Shown: positions 1 through 6,554, numbered from the stretch's first letter. The stretch: 9,113 bases of DNA from UBA11996 sp964394975 (GCA_964394975.1 CAYMZR010000086.1:1-9113), one strand, 5' to 3'. Notes: generated by a model not told the origin, from the sequence alone. Numbers and translations: made by a program.

Positions 1-2
1 TT

Positions 3-1904
3 TACTTCTTGGCAGCGGCAGTGCCGATTTCAGTGGTTCTATCTTCTCTTGTGACCGCGTTATTAATTAGGAAAAACACCCCATTTAGTGACGATGCCAT
101 AAATAATGCAGACAATACTATTGAGATAGCTACTCCAATGGTTGTACCTGAACCTGAATCTACGCCCAAAGTGGCGGTGGAGCAGCCAGGCCGTGGCCCC
201 ATTCCAATTAATGTCCACGAAGTTCCAACCACCAGTCCACCCAATTCTCAAGAACCTACTTTAGTTCCGACAATATCTACTTTTGAAGTGACAGAAAACC
301 CAACAGATCTTTTTTTCCATGAAGGATCTATATGGGTTGCTTCGCAAGATGAAGATGGAATTGCCAACTATTCTATGGATGGGGAGTTGATTTATTCGAT
401 GCCACTTCACCCTTATCCCAATTCATTGGCACATGATGGTGATGAGCTTTGGGTAGGAACATATTTTGCAGTGAGAACCTTTGATTTAAAGGGTGGTATG
501 GGAAGTGCTCCTGTTGAACTACGCCGACCTTCGGATATGCTTTATGCAGGTGATGCCATGTGGATTGCCAATTCAGGTAGGGATGTAGTTACTATGGTCA
601 CCAAGGATAGACAAACAGTTAAAAATATCCAGTCCGGGACCAAGCCACAAAAATTAGCATTTGATGGACAGCATATTTGGGTTGTTAACCACGGAGACGA
701 CACTATTTCAAAAATAGATCAAGCTGGTAATTTGATTGGTACTTGGAATACAGGTGGAGGGGCGAGAGGAATAGCCTATGGTGGTGATCATATATGGATA
801 ACAAATTCCTTAGACGACACCTTAAGCAAGTTTACGTTGGAAGGAGATAGAGTAGCTGACTATATAACAGGAACTTTGCCCGGTGATGTCGTTTATGATG
901 GGCAAGGTATCTGGGTCGCAAACCGCACAGATAAAACGGTTACAAAATATGGGATAGAGGGTAACCATTTAGGAACCTTCCACATTGGAAATACACCAAA
1001 TACTCTTGCCACAGACGGTCAAGGTACTGTTTGGGCAGCACATTCAGCAGAAGGGTTGGTTTCAAAATTGGTTGTCGAGGATGTCACCATTGCTACTTAT
1101 CCCGTTGGTAATGCCCCAGAGCCCATAATATTTGATGGTGACAATTTATGGGTTGGCAATGCTCTTTCTCATACCATTATGAAAATTGGATTGGATGGAC
1201 AGCAGCAAGCGGTCTATGAATCGCATGGCAGAGAACCTAATGCTCTTTTATTTGATGGAGAAAATATATGGTCTGCAAATCAATTCGATCATAATGCCAC
1301 CAGACTTTCACGTGACGGGGAACTCCTTGGTACCTACTCAGTATCCACTTTACCGAGAACATTAGCTTTTGATGGAGAAAATGTTTGGACTTCCGGCTGT
1401 TGGGAAACCTTACTCTATAGACTGGATCTTGAAGGAAATGCAGTTCCCCCTGTAGAAACGGAAGGTGCCGGGCCGATAGTTTTGTTTTTTGACGGAGAAA
1501 ATATCTGGGCTGCAAATGCTCATAGTGACAGTGTTACCAAATTTGCTAAAGATGGAAACCCAGAAGGTAATTTTTCGGTCGGTGATGTTCCTATAGCATT
1601 TACAGAAGAAGTAGGGAATATTTGGGTAGCTAATTGGAGAGAACATACAGTATCTAAATTATCAAAAAATGGTGAAGATTTGGGGAGATTTCAGACAGGG
1701 AGATTACCTTACGGAATTGCTTATGATGGGGAGTATATTTGGACAGCAAATAGTATGGATGGAACGGTCACTAAACTTTCCACGGAAGGTGTTATGTTGG
1801 CGACATACCCTGTTGGCGCTGCCCCGGCCAAAATACTTCCTGTAAATGGGGAAATTTGGGTAACACTTACGAGTGACGATTCTATAGTTAAGCTGACCCC
1901 TTGA
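3..1904 (+). CDS. Membrane-anchored 14-repeat beta-propeller protein (YncE/Vgb/NHL-like), 5' end outside window
   Basis: Function unknown; probably a surface or extracytoplasmic binding or scaffold protein. Numbering from the TTG at 9, residues 1-20 form an uncharged hydrophobic stretch followed by RK, as in a signal anchor or single membrane helix. Residues ~42-90 are a Pro/Ser/Thr-rich linker, and ~90-631 are fourteen repeats of about 39 residues with the pattern FDG..IWVAN..D.TVTK....G...GTY.VG..P. The repeat Trp falls at 109, 148, 185, 224, 263, 302, 342, 381, 421, 460, 500, 539, 578 and 617. Such repeats are typical of YncE, virginiamycin B lyase-like and NHL propellers; I see no case for lyase activity. 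The frame is open to the window edge and TTG 9 has no visible ribosome site, so the gene probably begins upstream. There could be a cytoplasmic domain there. The methyltransferase follows after 32 bp and may be co-transcribed. Fold call is strong; role is not known. Confidence 0.85.
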   Translation, partial: YFLAAAVPISVVLSSLVTALLIRKNTPFSDDAINNADNTIEIATPMVVPEPESTPKVAVEQPGRGPIPINVHEVPTTSPPNSQEPTLVPTISTFEVTENPTDLFFHEGSIWVASQDEDGIANYSMDGELIYSMPLHPYPNSLAHDGDELWVGTYFAVRTFDLKGGMGSAPVELRRPSDMLYAGDAMWIANSGRDVVTMVTKDRQTVKNIQSGTKPQKLAFDGQHIWVVNHGDDTISKIDQAGNLIGTWNTGGGARGIAYGGDHIWITNSLDDTLSKFTLEGDRVADYITGTLPGDVVYDGQGIWVANRTDKTVTKYGIEGNHLGTFHIGNTPNTLATDGQGTVWAAHSAEGLVSKLVVEDVTIATYPVGNAPEPIIFDGDNLWVGNALSHTIMKIGLDGQQQAVYESHGREPNALLFDGENIWSANQFDHNATRLSRDGELLGTYSVSTLPRTLAFDGENVWTSGCWETLLYRLDLEGNAVPPVETEGAGPIVLFFDGENIWAANAHSDSVTKFAKDGNPEGNFSVGDVPIAFTEEVGNIWVANWREHTVSKLSKNGEDLGRFQTGRLPYGIAYDGEYIWTANSMDGTVTKLSTEGVMLATYPVGAAPAKILPVNGEIWVTLTSDDSIVKLTP

Positions 1905-1924
1905 AGGTTTGACAACAATTAAGA

Positions 1925-1929
1925 AGAGG
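1925..1929 (+). promoter_or_regulatory. Ribosome binding site (AGAGG) for the methyltransferase
   Basis: AGAGG lies 7 nt before the ATG at 1937 and only 4 nt before the in-frame TTG at 1934. The spacing favours the ATG as the start. Confidence 0.6.
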
Positions 1930-1936
1930 TTGATTG

Positions 1937-2728
1937 ATGTTTCATATGGTTGATGAGCAGGGAAGTCCTGCTTGGGCAAGAGTATGCGACTTGCTATTTC
2001 AAGATAGGAGAGACGACGTTGGTTATTATCTTGAGCAAGCTTCACCAAAAGGGTCTTCAGTGTTGGAAGTAGGTTGTTCTACTGGGCGGATAACAGAATT
2101 CCTTGCAGATTTTGGCAAGGAAGTGCACGCAGTAGATCCTTCAACTGAAATGTTATCTATTGCCAGAAATAAAATTGAAAAATTATCCAATCCTGGCCAA
2201 GTTTCATTTAGCCAGTCAGCTTTTCCTGAATTGAATATCATTGCAGACAGAAAATTTTCTTTAGCGATCGTGCCTTCACTGGCATTTATGTCGATTCTTT
2301 CGTCTGAAGAACAACAAAAATTTCTCCATAATTTGAGGCGGGTTTTGAAGCCTGGAGGGAAATTGATCGTTGAGATGAATGTACCAGATCAAGATGTCAT
2401 TCTGGGTGATCCGGCCACCCTGTACCATCTCATGGACGTTGAAAATAAACAAGATGACGGGAAATTAGTTTTTTATCATCAGAGATATTACGATGATTAT
2501 GAACAGATTGTGGAAACGAAAATAGTAGTGGAATTTGTTGATATTCAAGGAATTGTCCAGGAAAAGATTGTCCATGATCTTTTTTTCAGGTATACCTATC
2601 GCTGGGAAATGTACCATTTACTACGCATCTGCGGGTTTGAAATTTTATCCTTACAAGGAGATTTTGATGATAATCCTTTTGATGCGGACAGTGACAGGAT
2701 GATTTGGATAGCCGGGGCGAGATCTTAA
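1937..2728 (+). CDS. Class I SAM-dependent methyltransferase, substrate unknown
   Basis: A probable cytosolic methyltransferase of 263 residues transferring a methyl group from S-adenosylmethionine. Motif I, VLEVGCSTGRI, sits at about residues 42-52 and forms the glycine-rich SAM loop. The acidic residue that binds the ribose follows in HAVDPS (D67). Next come AIVPSLAFM in the motif IV region and RRVLKPGGKLIVEMN (~134-148), the strand-turn typical of the Methyltransf_11/25 families. The C-terminal ~90 residues are rich in Tyr, Asp and Glu and resemble the substrate-side cap of small-molecule methyltransferases, but I cannot name the substrate. The start was chosen at ATG 1937 from its AGAGG site; the TTG one codon earlier would add a single residue. 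It lies 32 bp behind the propeller gene on the same strand. It converges on the TPR gene with 23 bp between stops. Confidence 0.85.
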   Translation: MFHMVDEQGSPAWARVCDLLFQDRRDDVGYYLEQASPKGSSVLEVGCSTGRITEFLADFGKEVHAVDPSTEMLSIARNKIEKLSNPGQVSFSQSAFPELNIIADRKFSLAIVPSLAFMSILSSEEQQKFLHNLRRVLKPGGKLIVEMNVPDQDVILGDPATLYHLMDVENKQDDGKLVFYHQRYYDDYEQIVETKIVVEFVDIQGIVQEKIVHDLFFRYTYRWEMYHLLRICGFEILSLQGDFDDNPFDADSDRMIWIAGARS

Positions 2729-2751
2729 GAAGGGAAGACGTCTGTATCCAT

Positions 2752-3639
2752 TTATTTGTATTCAAAGACCCCTGTGAGATCGATATAGGATTTTAGCGAC
2801 GAATCAAGGCCGACCGCACTTTGGAAATGAGTAATCGCCTCTTTTGGATTGTCTGAGGCCAAATAAGCCAGCCCTAGATTGTAGAGAATGGTTGGATTGT
2901 TAGGATCTAAGTCTAAGGCAGTATTTAAATGAATAGTAGATCCATTAATCTGTCCCAAGTTATAAAGAGCGATTCCCTTATATAAGTGAGGTATTGAATC
3001 TGTTGGGTTTTCCTCAATAGCGGAACTCGCTCTTCCCAGAGCAGTAGAATAATTCTCAGCGTTGAGATCGTTATAAGCTTTTTTGAGATTGTTGTAATAG
3101 TCACCATAAGATATTTCTCTGGCCATATTAAAGTTTCTAATCGCATCCTCAAACATATCCAATTCCCCATAAGAATTTCCTAAGTACAGATAAAGGTCTG
3201 AATTGTTAGGTTCCAATTCAATGGCAGTTGAGAAATTTCTGACAGCCTTTTGAAAGGCGCCCATTTGGTAATATGATGAGCCTCGTAAAGACCATGCTTT
3301 CGTCATTTTGGGCTTTTGGTTTATCACTGATGAATAATCTGCTACAGCTTTTGAAAAGTCAGAATTACTTTCATGTATTTTCCCTCTCAGGAGAAAAGCT
3401 TCGATGGCATTGGGATTGACTTTTATTAGTTCATCCAATAGCTGTTTTGCTTCTTCAGGACGACCTTCTATTTGGTAGTTACGGGCCTGATCCAATCGAG
3501 TGTCATAATCAGGAGAATTACATCCCAAGAAAAATGCGATTGCCATAAAGACCATGATCGTCATGGGCAAAAAGCCAGGAAATAATGTGTAACGAGGACA
3601 GAATTTTTGCGGTGCCAATCCTAAGTGAATGGACTGCAC
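2752..3639 (-). CDS. TPR-repeat protein, probable lipoprotein
   Basis: A 295-residue protein likely to mediate protein-protein contacts outside the cytoplasmic membrane. From the GTG start, a hydrophobic run at ~26-39 ends in FFLGC, a lipobox-like site with Cys40 as the likely lipidated residue; Phe at -3 is less usual than Leu. Residues ~44-281 then form about seven 34-residue tetratricopeptide repeats, with recurring patterns such as AF..RG...., AI..F..AI.L.PN and LYNLGLAYL. The start is uncertain. GTG 3639 keeps the positively charged n-region (K12, R16) and lies 15 bp behind the dppF stop. ATG at 3564 (M26) would give a minimal signal peptide lacking positive charge. Neither has a good ribosome site. 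Position directly behind dppF suggests co-transcription. No partner can be named from sequence. Confidence 0.8.
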   Translation of the reverse strand: MQSIHLGLAPQKFCPRYTLFPGFLPMTIMVFMAIAFFLGCNSPDYDTRLDQARNYQIEGRPEEAKQLLDELIKVNPNAIEAFLLRGKIHESNSDFSKAVADYSSVINQKPKMTKAWSLRGSSYYQMGAFQKAVRNFSTAIELEPNNSDLYLYLGNSYGELDMFEDAIRNFNMAREISYGDYYNNLKKAYNDLNAENYSTALGRASSAIEENPTDSIPHLYKGIALYNLGQINGSTIHLNTALDLDPNNPTILYNLGLAYLASDNPKEAITHFQSAVGLDSSLKSYIDLTGVFEYK

Positions 3640-3654
3640 CGCACTATCAGATAT

Positions 3655-4680
3655 CTATCTTTCTCTCGGGAACCAGTAGCAACCATACTCATCGGCACAA
3701 TGGGCACAGTGAGCAGTCCTATGGCCCGGCGCCACTTCTCTTGTGACCAATTCATTCTCCTCGCATAAAGGGTCTGGTTCTGGGCACAAGGGAGCATAAC
3801 TACAACAAGACGGAGGATTTATTGGTGAAGGTACCTCACCTTCAAGTAATAATTCCTCTTTTTGATCATTAGGGTGGTATGGAAGCGCTGCACCAATCAA
3901 AGCCTGGGTATATGGGTGGGTTGGTGTGTCAAATAATTGGTCAGTGCTAGCTTCCTCGACCAGTTTACCTAGGTACATGACACCCATTTTGTCACACATA
4001 TATCTAACCGTGGCTAGGTGGTGCGCAATTAACAAGTAAGTAAGACCGTGCTCTTTTTGTAGGTCCATTAGAAGGTTCATTATTTGAGCTCTAATAGATA
4101 CGTCCAAGGCTGATACTGGCTCGTCAAGGACAATAAGCTTTGGATTTAGTGCAAGCGATCTTGCAACACCTATTCTTTGTCTCTGCCCGCCTGAAAACTC
4201 ATGCGGGTATAGTTCAGCCTGGTATTCCTGCAAACCAACTTCTTCCAGAATGTCTCTTACCTTGGTCCGAATCTCTCCTCGCGTCATCGTCGTATTTACT
4301 TCCAATGGTTCTGCGATGATACTTTCTATCTTCATGCGTGGATTTAGAGAAGCCCAAGGGTCTTGAAACACAGCTTGGACGTTGGATTTGTATTCTCTTT
4401 TGCCTTCTTTGTCCGCGTTTATTGCATCCTTCCCGTCATAAAAAATTTCCCCGTCAGTGGGATCTTCCAACATGAGTACCATTTTGGCCGTAGTGGATTT
4501 ACCACAGCCAGATTCTCCCACTAGTCCATATGTCGTACCCGGTTCAATTGTGAGGCTTATACCATCCACAGCTTTCAAAAATTCCTTCTTTCCCGTCAAA
4601 GAACCAAACATCCCACCACCGACCTGGAAGTGTTTCTTAAGATTTCTAATCTCCAGCAAAGCTCCGCTTTCACTTGTCAT
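3655..4680 (-). CDS. dppF: Oligopeptide/dipeptide (PepT-family) ABC transporter ATPase, DppF/OppF-like
   Basis: One of two ATPases that power a peptide/nickel-type ABC importer from the cytoplasmic face of the membrane. The 341-residue chain has Walker A GESGCGKS (55-62), Q-loop Q106 in VFQDPWASLNPR, signature FSGGQ (162-166), Walker B LIVLDEP (182-188) and H-loop His220. The HPYTQALI segment (~255-262) and following region are the C-terminal oligopeptide-transporter domain, which carries Cys292, 293, 299, 306 and 325. Family members can hold a [4Fe-4S] cluster there. Two oddities: the H-loop reads AHHLATV instead of the usual SHDLAVV, and the chain continues past the normal end into a tail with further Cys328 and Cys334 and WFPR. 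AGAGG lies 6 nt before ATG 4680. It follows dppD by 32 bp. Permeases and binding protein are absent from the window, so the substrate is unknown. Confidence 0.93.
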   Translation of the reverse strand: MTSESGALLEIRNLKKHFQVGGGMFGSLTGKKEFLKAVDGISLTIEPGTTYGLVGESGCGKSTTAKMVLMLEDPTDGEIFYDGKDAINADKEGKREYKSNVQAVFQDPWASLNPRMKIESIIAEPLEVNTTMTRGEIRTKVRDILEEVGLQEYQAELYPHEFSGGQRQRIGVARSLALNPKLIVLDEPVSALDVSIRAQIMNLLMDLQKEHGLTYLLIAHHLATVRYMCDKMGVMYLGKLVEEASTDQLFDTPTHPYTQALIGAALPYHPNDQKEELLLEGEVPSPINPPSCCSYAPLCPEPDPLCEENELVTREVAPGHRTAHCAHCADEYGCYWFPRER

Positions 4681-4686
4681 ATTGAA

Positions 4687-4691
4687 CCTCT
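4687..4691 (-). promoter_or_regulatory. Ribosome binding site (AGAGG) for dppF-like gene
   Basis: On the minus strand AGAGG lies 6 nt before the ATG at 4680, inside the 32-bp gap after dppD. It supports independent translation initiation within an operon. Confidence 0.6.
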
Positions 4692-4712
4692 TTTTGTGCT
4701 CTTATTTGGGAT

Positions 4713-5744
4713 TTATAGCGCTCTTGGGAACCATTTGCAGCCGTGTGTTTCCATACACGCAGCACAGTAAGCTACCCAATGGCCGGGAGACTCTTCCTTA
4801 AGGATCGGTTCTAGTAATGCACAGTCTGGATTAGGGTCATCCTTGTCACATTCAGGCTGGAAATTACAACCTGATGGTCGATTCGTTACGTTAGGAGGGT
4901 TCCCGGGAATAGCATATAGCCTCTCAACGTTCTCCTCCATCCTCGGGACGGACCTAATCAACGCTTCAGTGTAAGGGTGAAGCGGGTTGTCAAAAATTTC
5001 GGTAACAGTTCCCTGTTCGACGATTTTCCCGGCATACATAACAGCAACTCGGTCGCACATCTTTGCAACTATTCCGAAGTCATGCGTTATAAAAATGATA
5101 CCGACTCCAGTATCTTCTTGTAGGTCTCTTAGCAGGTTCAAGTATTGGGCTTGAATTGTTGCGTCAAGGGACGTTGTTGGTTCATCAGCTATCAACACTG
5201 AGGGGTTACAAGAGATACCAATTGCTCCTACTACACGTTGCCTCATTCCACCAGATAACTGGTGAGGATAATCCTTCATTCTTGTGTCAGGTGCCGGTAT
5301 GCGGACCTTTCTCAGCATGTCAATAACGGTTTCTTTCAACCCTTGTCCTTTGAGGCCTTCGTGTATCTTCAATGCCTCACCGACCTGATCTTCAATGTCA
5401 AATACTGGATTTAGGGCTGTCATAGGGTCCTGTAGCACCATAGCTATTTTGTCCCCTCGGACTTTATTCATCTCGCCTTCGTCGAGGTCAAGAAGGTTTT
5501 CCCCGTCGAGGAGAATTTCACCACCAACAATGTGACCCGGAGGAGATGGAATAAGCCGCATTACAGAGCTAACTGTGACTGATTTTCCCGAGCCGGACTC
5601 TCCGACAATCCCGAGAGTTTCACCTTTTCTCAAGTTAAAACTAACGCCATCGACCGCCTTGGTGACACCCCAACGTGTCACAAAATAGGTCTGAAGGTCG
5701 TTAACTTCTAATACTACGTCGCCAATTCGGCTATCTGAAACCAT
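4713..5744 (-). CDS. dppD: Oligopeptide/dipeptide (PepT-family) ABC transporter ATPase, DppD/OppD-like
   Basis: Partner ATPase of the DppF-like protein in a heterodimeric peptide-type importer. The 343 residues contain Walker A GESGSGKS (48-55), Q-loop Q105 in VLQDPMTALNP, signature LSGGM (163-167), Walker B VLIADEP (183-189) and H-loop THD with His221. The conserved HPYTEALIRSVPR (~256-268) and PGNPPN segments mark the OppD/DppD subgroup. The oligo_HPY domain has Cys293, 299, 308 and 327, the usual four positions. Beyond them the chain ends with two extra cysteines (330, 336) and WFPR, closely matching the tail of its neighbour. AGGAG lies 8 nt before ATG 5744. A candidate promoter and palindrome lie upstream, separating it from the NIPSNAP gene. 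The class assignment is firm; whether the cargo is peptide, metal chelate or another small molecule cannot be told without the binding protein. Confidence 0.93.
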   Translation of the reverse strand: MVSDSRIGDVVLEVNDLQTYFVTRWGVTKAVDGVSFNLRKGETLGIVGESGSGKSVTVSSVMRLIPSPPGHIVGGEILLDGENLLDLDEGEMNKVRGDKIAMVLQDPMTALNPVFDIEDQVGEALKIHEGLKGQGLKETVIDMLRKVRIPAPDTRMKDYPHQLSGGMRQRVVGAIGISCNPSVLIADEPTTSLDATIQAQYLNLLRDLQEDTGVGIIFITHDFGIVAKMCDRVAVMYAGKIVEQGTVTEIFDNPLHPYTEALIRSVPRMEENVERLYAIPGNPPNVTNRPSGCNFQPECDKDDPNPDCALLEPILKEESPGHWVAYCAACMETHGCKWFPRAL

Positions 5745-5752
5745 GACTTGAA

Positions 5753-5757
5753 CTCCT
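5753..5757 (-). promoter_or_regulatory. Ribosome binding site (AGGAG) for dppD-like gene
   Basis: AGGAG on the minus strand, 8 nt before the ATG at 5744; fixes this start. Confidence 0.7.
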
Positions 5758-5814
5758 ATCTCATCTGGTTCTTGTTGTTTTCACCGATAATTTTGCAGTT
5801 CGTATGAAAACAGC

Positions 5815-5828
5815 GCCTGAATTCAGGC
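5815..5828. promoter_or_regulatory. Perfect 14-bp palindrome GCCTGAATTCAGGC, possible operator or leader hairpin
   Basis: Both 7-base arms match without a mismatch. It lies 26 bp downstream of the candidate -10 box for dppD, so it would fall about 20-33 bases into the transcript, where a bound repressor could block elongation. No particular regulator is recognised. Confidence 0.35.
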
Positions 5829-5854
5829 ACACTTCGACTAATTAAGTACCCGCC

Positions 5855-5883
5855 ACTATAACGAACGAGATCGGAAAAGGCAA
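5855..5883 (-). promoter_or_regulatory. Candidate sigma70-type promoter for dppD-dppF-TPR
   Basis: On the minus strand TTGCCT (5878-5883) and TATAGT (5855-5860) are separated by 17 bp, matching the -35 and -10 consensus at 4 of 6 and 5 of 6 positions. Transcription would begin near 5848, giving a leader of about 104 nt before dppD. Confidence 0.35.
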
Positions 5884-5926
5884 TAGCTGTACAGGCACAA
5901 ATTGAGATGATATGAATGCTTCAAAA

Positions 5927-6247
5927 CTATTCAGGTTTGGGGAAAAAATTAGCGCCTTTCATGATCATGTCTTGTTGGCTAATAATCAAATCTTTTACTC
6001 TGGGAAGATAATCTTTTGTCCACCTAGGATCGGACCTAACTTTTTCTCTTGAATCTTCAAAATGGCTATAATCTCTGTAGCCCCAGATGTGGACGACGCG
6101 GTTGAGCGGGCCCACATCGGTGTAATACCAACCTGCTAGCTTTATTCCTTGAGCTTGCCGGATTGTGAAGGCTACTTCTTCCACAGCCTTCATGTATTCC
6201 GGGACTGATCCAGGTTTTAAGTCATAGATTCTCATGTCGTATATCAA
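5927..6247 (-). CDS. NIPSNAP-family protein (ferredoxin-like alpha/beta barrel)
   Basis: A 106-residue protein of the NIPSNAP family, whose members form dimeric alpha+beta barrels; biochemical role is mostly undefined. The N-terminus MIYDMRIYDLKPG matches the usual family beginning, the middle carries GPLNRVVHIWGYRDYSHFEDSR (residues ~45-66; first and last parts GPLNRVVHIW and DSR are the family signature), and the end is a helix rich in Met and Lys. I chose TTG 6247 because AAGGAG lies exactly 6 nt before it and the protein then starts where the family starts. An ATG at 6268 would add seven residues (MQIKEKP) but has no ribosome site. It stands alone: 182 bp from dppD and divergent from the zinc-ribbon gene. 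Relatives often sit near oxidoreductase or degradation genes, but nothing here shows a substrate. Confidence 0.82.
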   Translation of the reverse strand: MIYDMRIYDLKPGSVPEYMKAVEEVAFTIRQAQGIKLAGWYYTDVGPLNRVVHIWGYRDYSHFEDSREKVRSDPRWTKDYLPRVKDLIISQQDMIMKGANFFPKPE

Positions 6248-6253
6248 AGGCTT

Positions 6254-6259
6254 CTCCTT
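6254..6259 (-). promoter_or_regulatory. Ribosome binding site (AAGGAG) deciding a TTG start
   Basis: AAGGAG on the minus strand lies 6 nt before TTG 6247 and inside the coding sequence if ATG 6268 were used. It is one of the best ribosome sites in the window and is the main reason for choosing the TTG. Confidence 0.6.
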
Positions 6260-6268
6260 TATTTGCAT

Positions 6269-6554
6269 AAGCTGCAGGCATTAGTATCATAAGAAATGAT
6301 AATAAACATATAATTATCAGCTATTGAAATATTTATTCATATCACTATAATTCCCCCTTGGTCTCGAAATGTTAGCCGGTTTTGCTGGATAAGTTGATTC
6401 CTAGTAAGGCTATAAATGAGATCAAGTAGTAAATGTATATGTTAATTAAGGATTGTAAAACTAGTGGAATTGGTTTCGCTTATAAGATATTTAATCTGAT
6501 TAAGGTAAAAAGGTTGATACCAATTTTGGTAACAGATTAAGTGGGTATTTAAAA
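6269..6554. other. Divergent AT-rich intergenic region and long leader of the zinc-ribbon gene
   Basis: About 290 bp without a gene between two divergent genes. It holds one strong + strand promoter (6324-6351). The predicted leader of about 197 nt contains a short dyad, TACCAA/TTGGTA around TT (6518-6531), and three ATTAAG motifs, two within copies of GATTAAG at 6498-6504 and 6535-6541. No convincing promoter for the NIPSNAP gene was found, and no known riboswitch or RNA gene was recognised. Confidence 0.45.
6324..6351 (+). promoter_or_regulatory. Candidate sigma70-type promoter with a consensus -10 box
   Basis: TTGAAA (6324-6329), a 16-bp spacer and TATAAT (6346-6351) match the consensus at 5 of 6 and 6 of 6 positions. 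Initiation near 6358 would make a ~197-nt leader before the zinc-ribbon gene. Confidence 0.5.

Larger units (their letters stand above)
5745..5926. other. 182-bp intergenic region: leader and promoter region of dppD
   Basis: Non-coding stretch between the NIPSNAP stop and the dppD start, read on the minus strand. It holds a candidate promoter (5855-5883), a perfect 14-bp palindrome (5815-5828), a shorter palindrome CTGTACAG (5887-5894), and the octamer CAGGCACA twice on the + strand (5824-5831 and 5892-5899). An AGGAG ribosome site for dppD is at 5753-5757. No terminator-like hairpin with a T-run follows the NIPSNAP gene. Confidence 0.5.

Noticed and set aside
276..1901. 117-bp periodic repeats, considered as a tandem repeat array or CRISPR-like structure
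   Set aside because: The periodicity is of codons for propeller blades with diverged DNA and no spacers; it is protein repeat structure.
1704..2048. Minus-strand open frames over the propeller gene and methyltransferase start
   Set aside because: These are shadows of well-supported + strand genes. Their length reflects the repeat composition, and no protein family is recognisable.
4457..4801. Open frame on the + strand across the dppF start and dppD end
   Set aside because: It is the antisense shadow of two strongly supported ABC genes, has no ribosome site and no recognisable domain.
6269..6554. Riboswitch or structured RNA in the zinc-ribbon leader
   Set aside because: No known riboswitch core or long stable stem could be recognised by eye; it is kept only as an open question about the leader.
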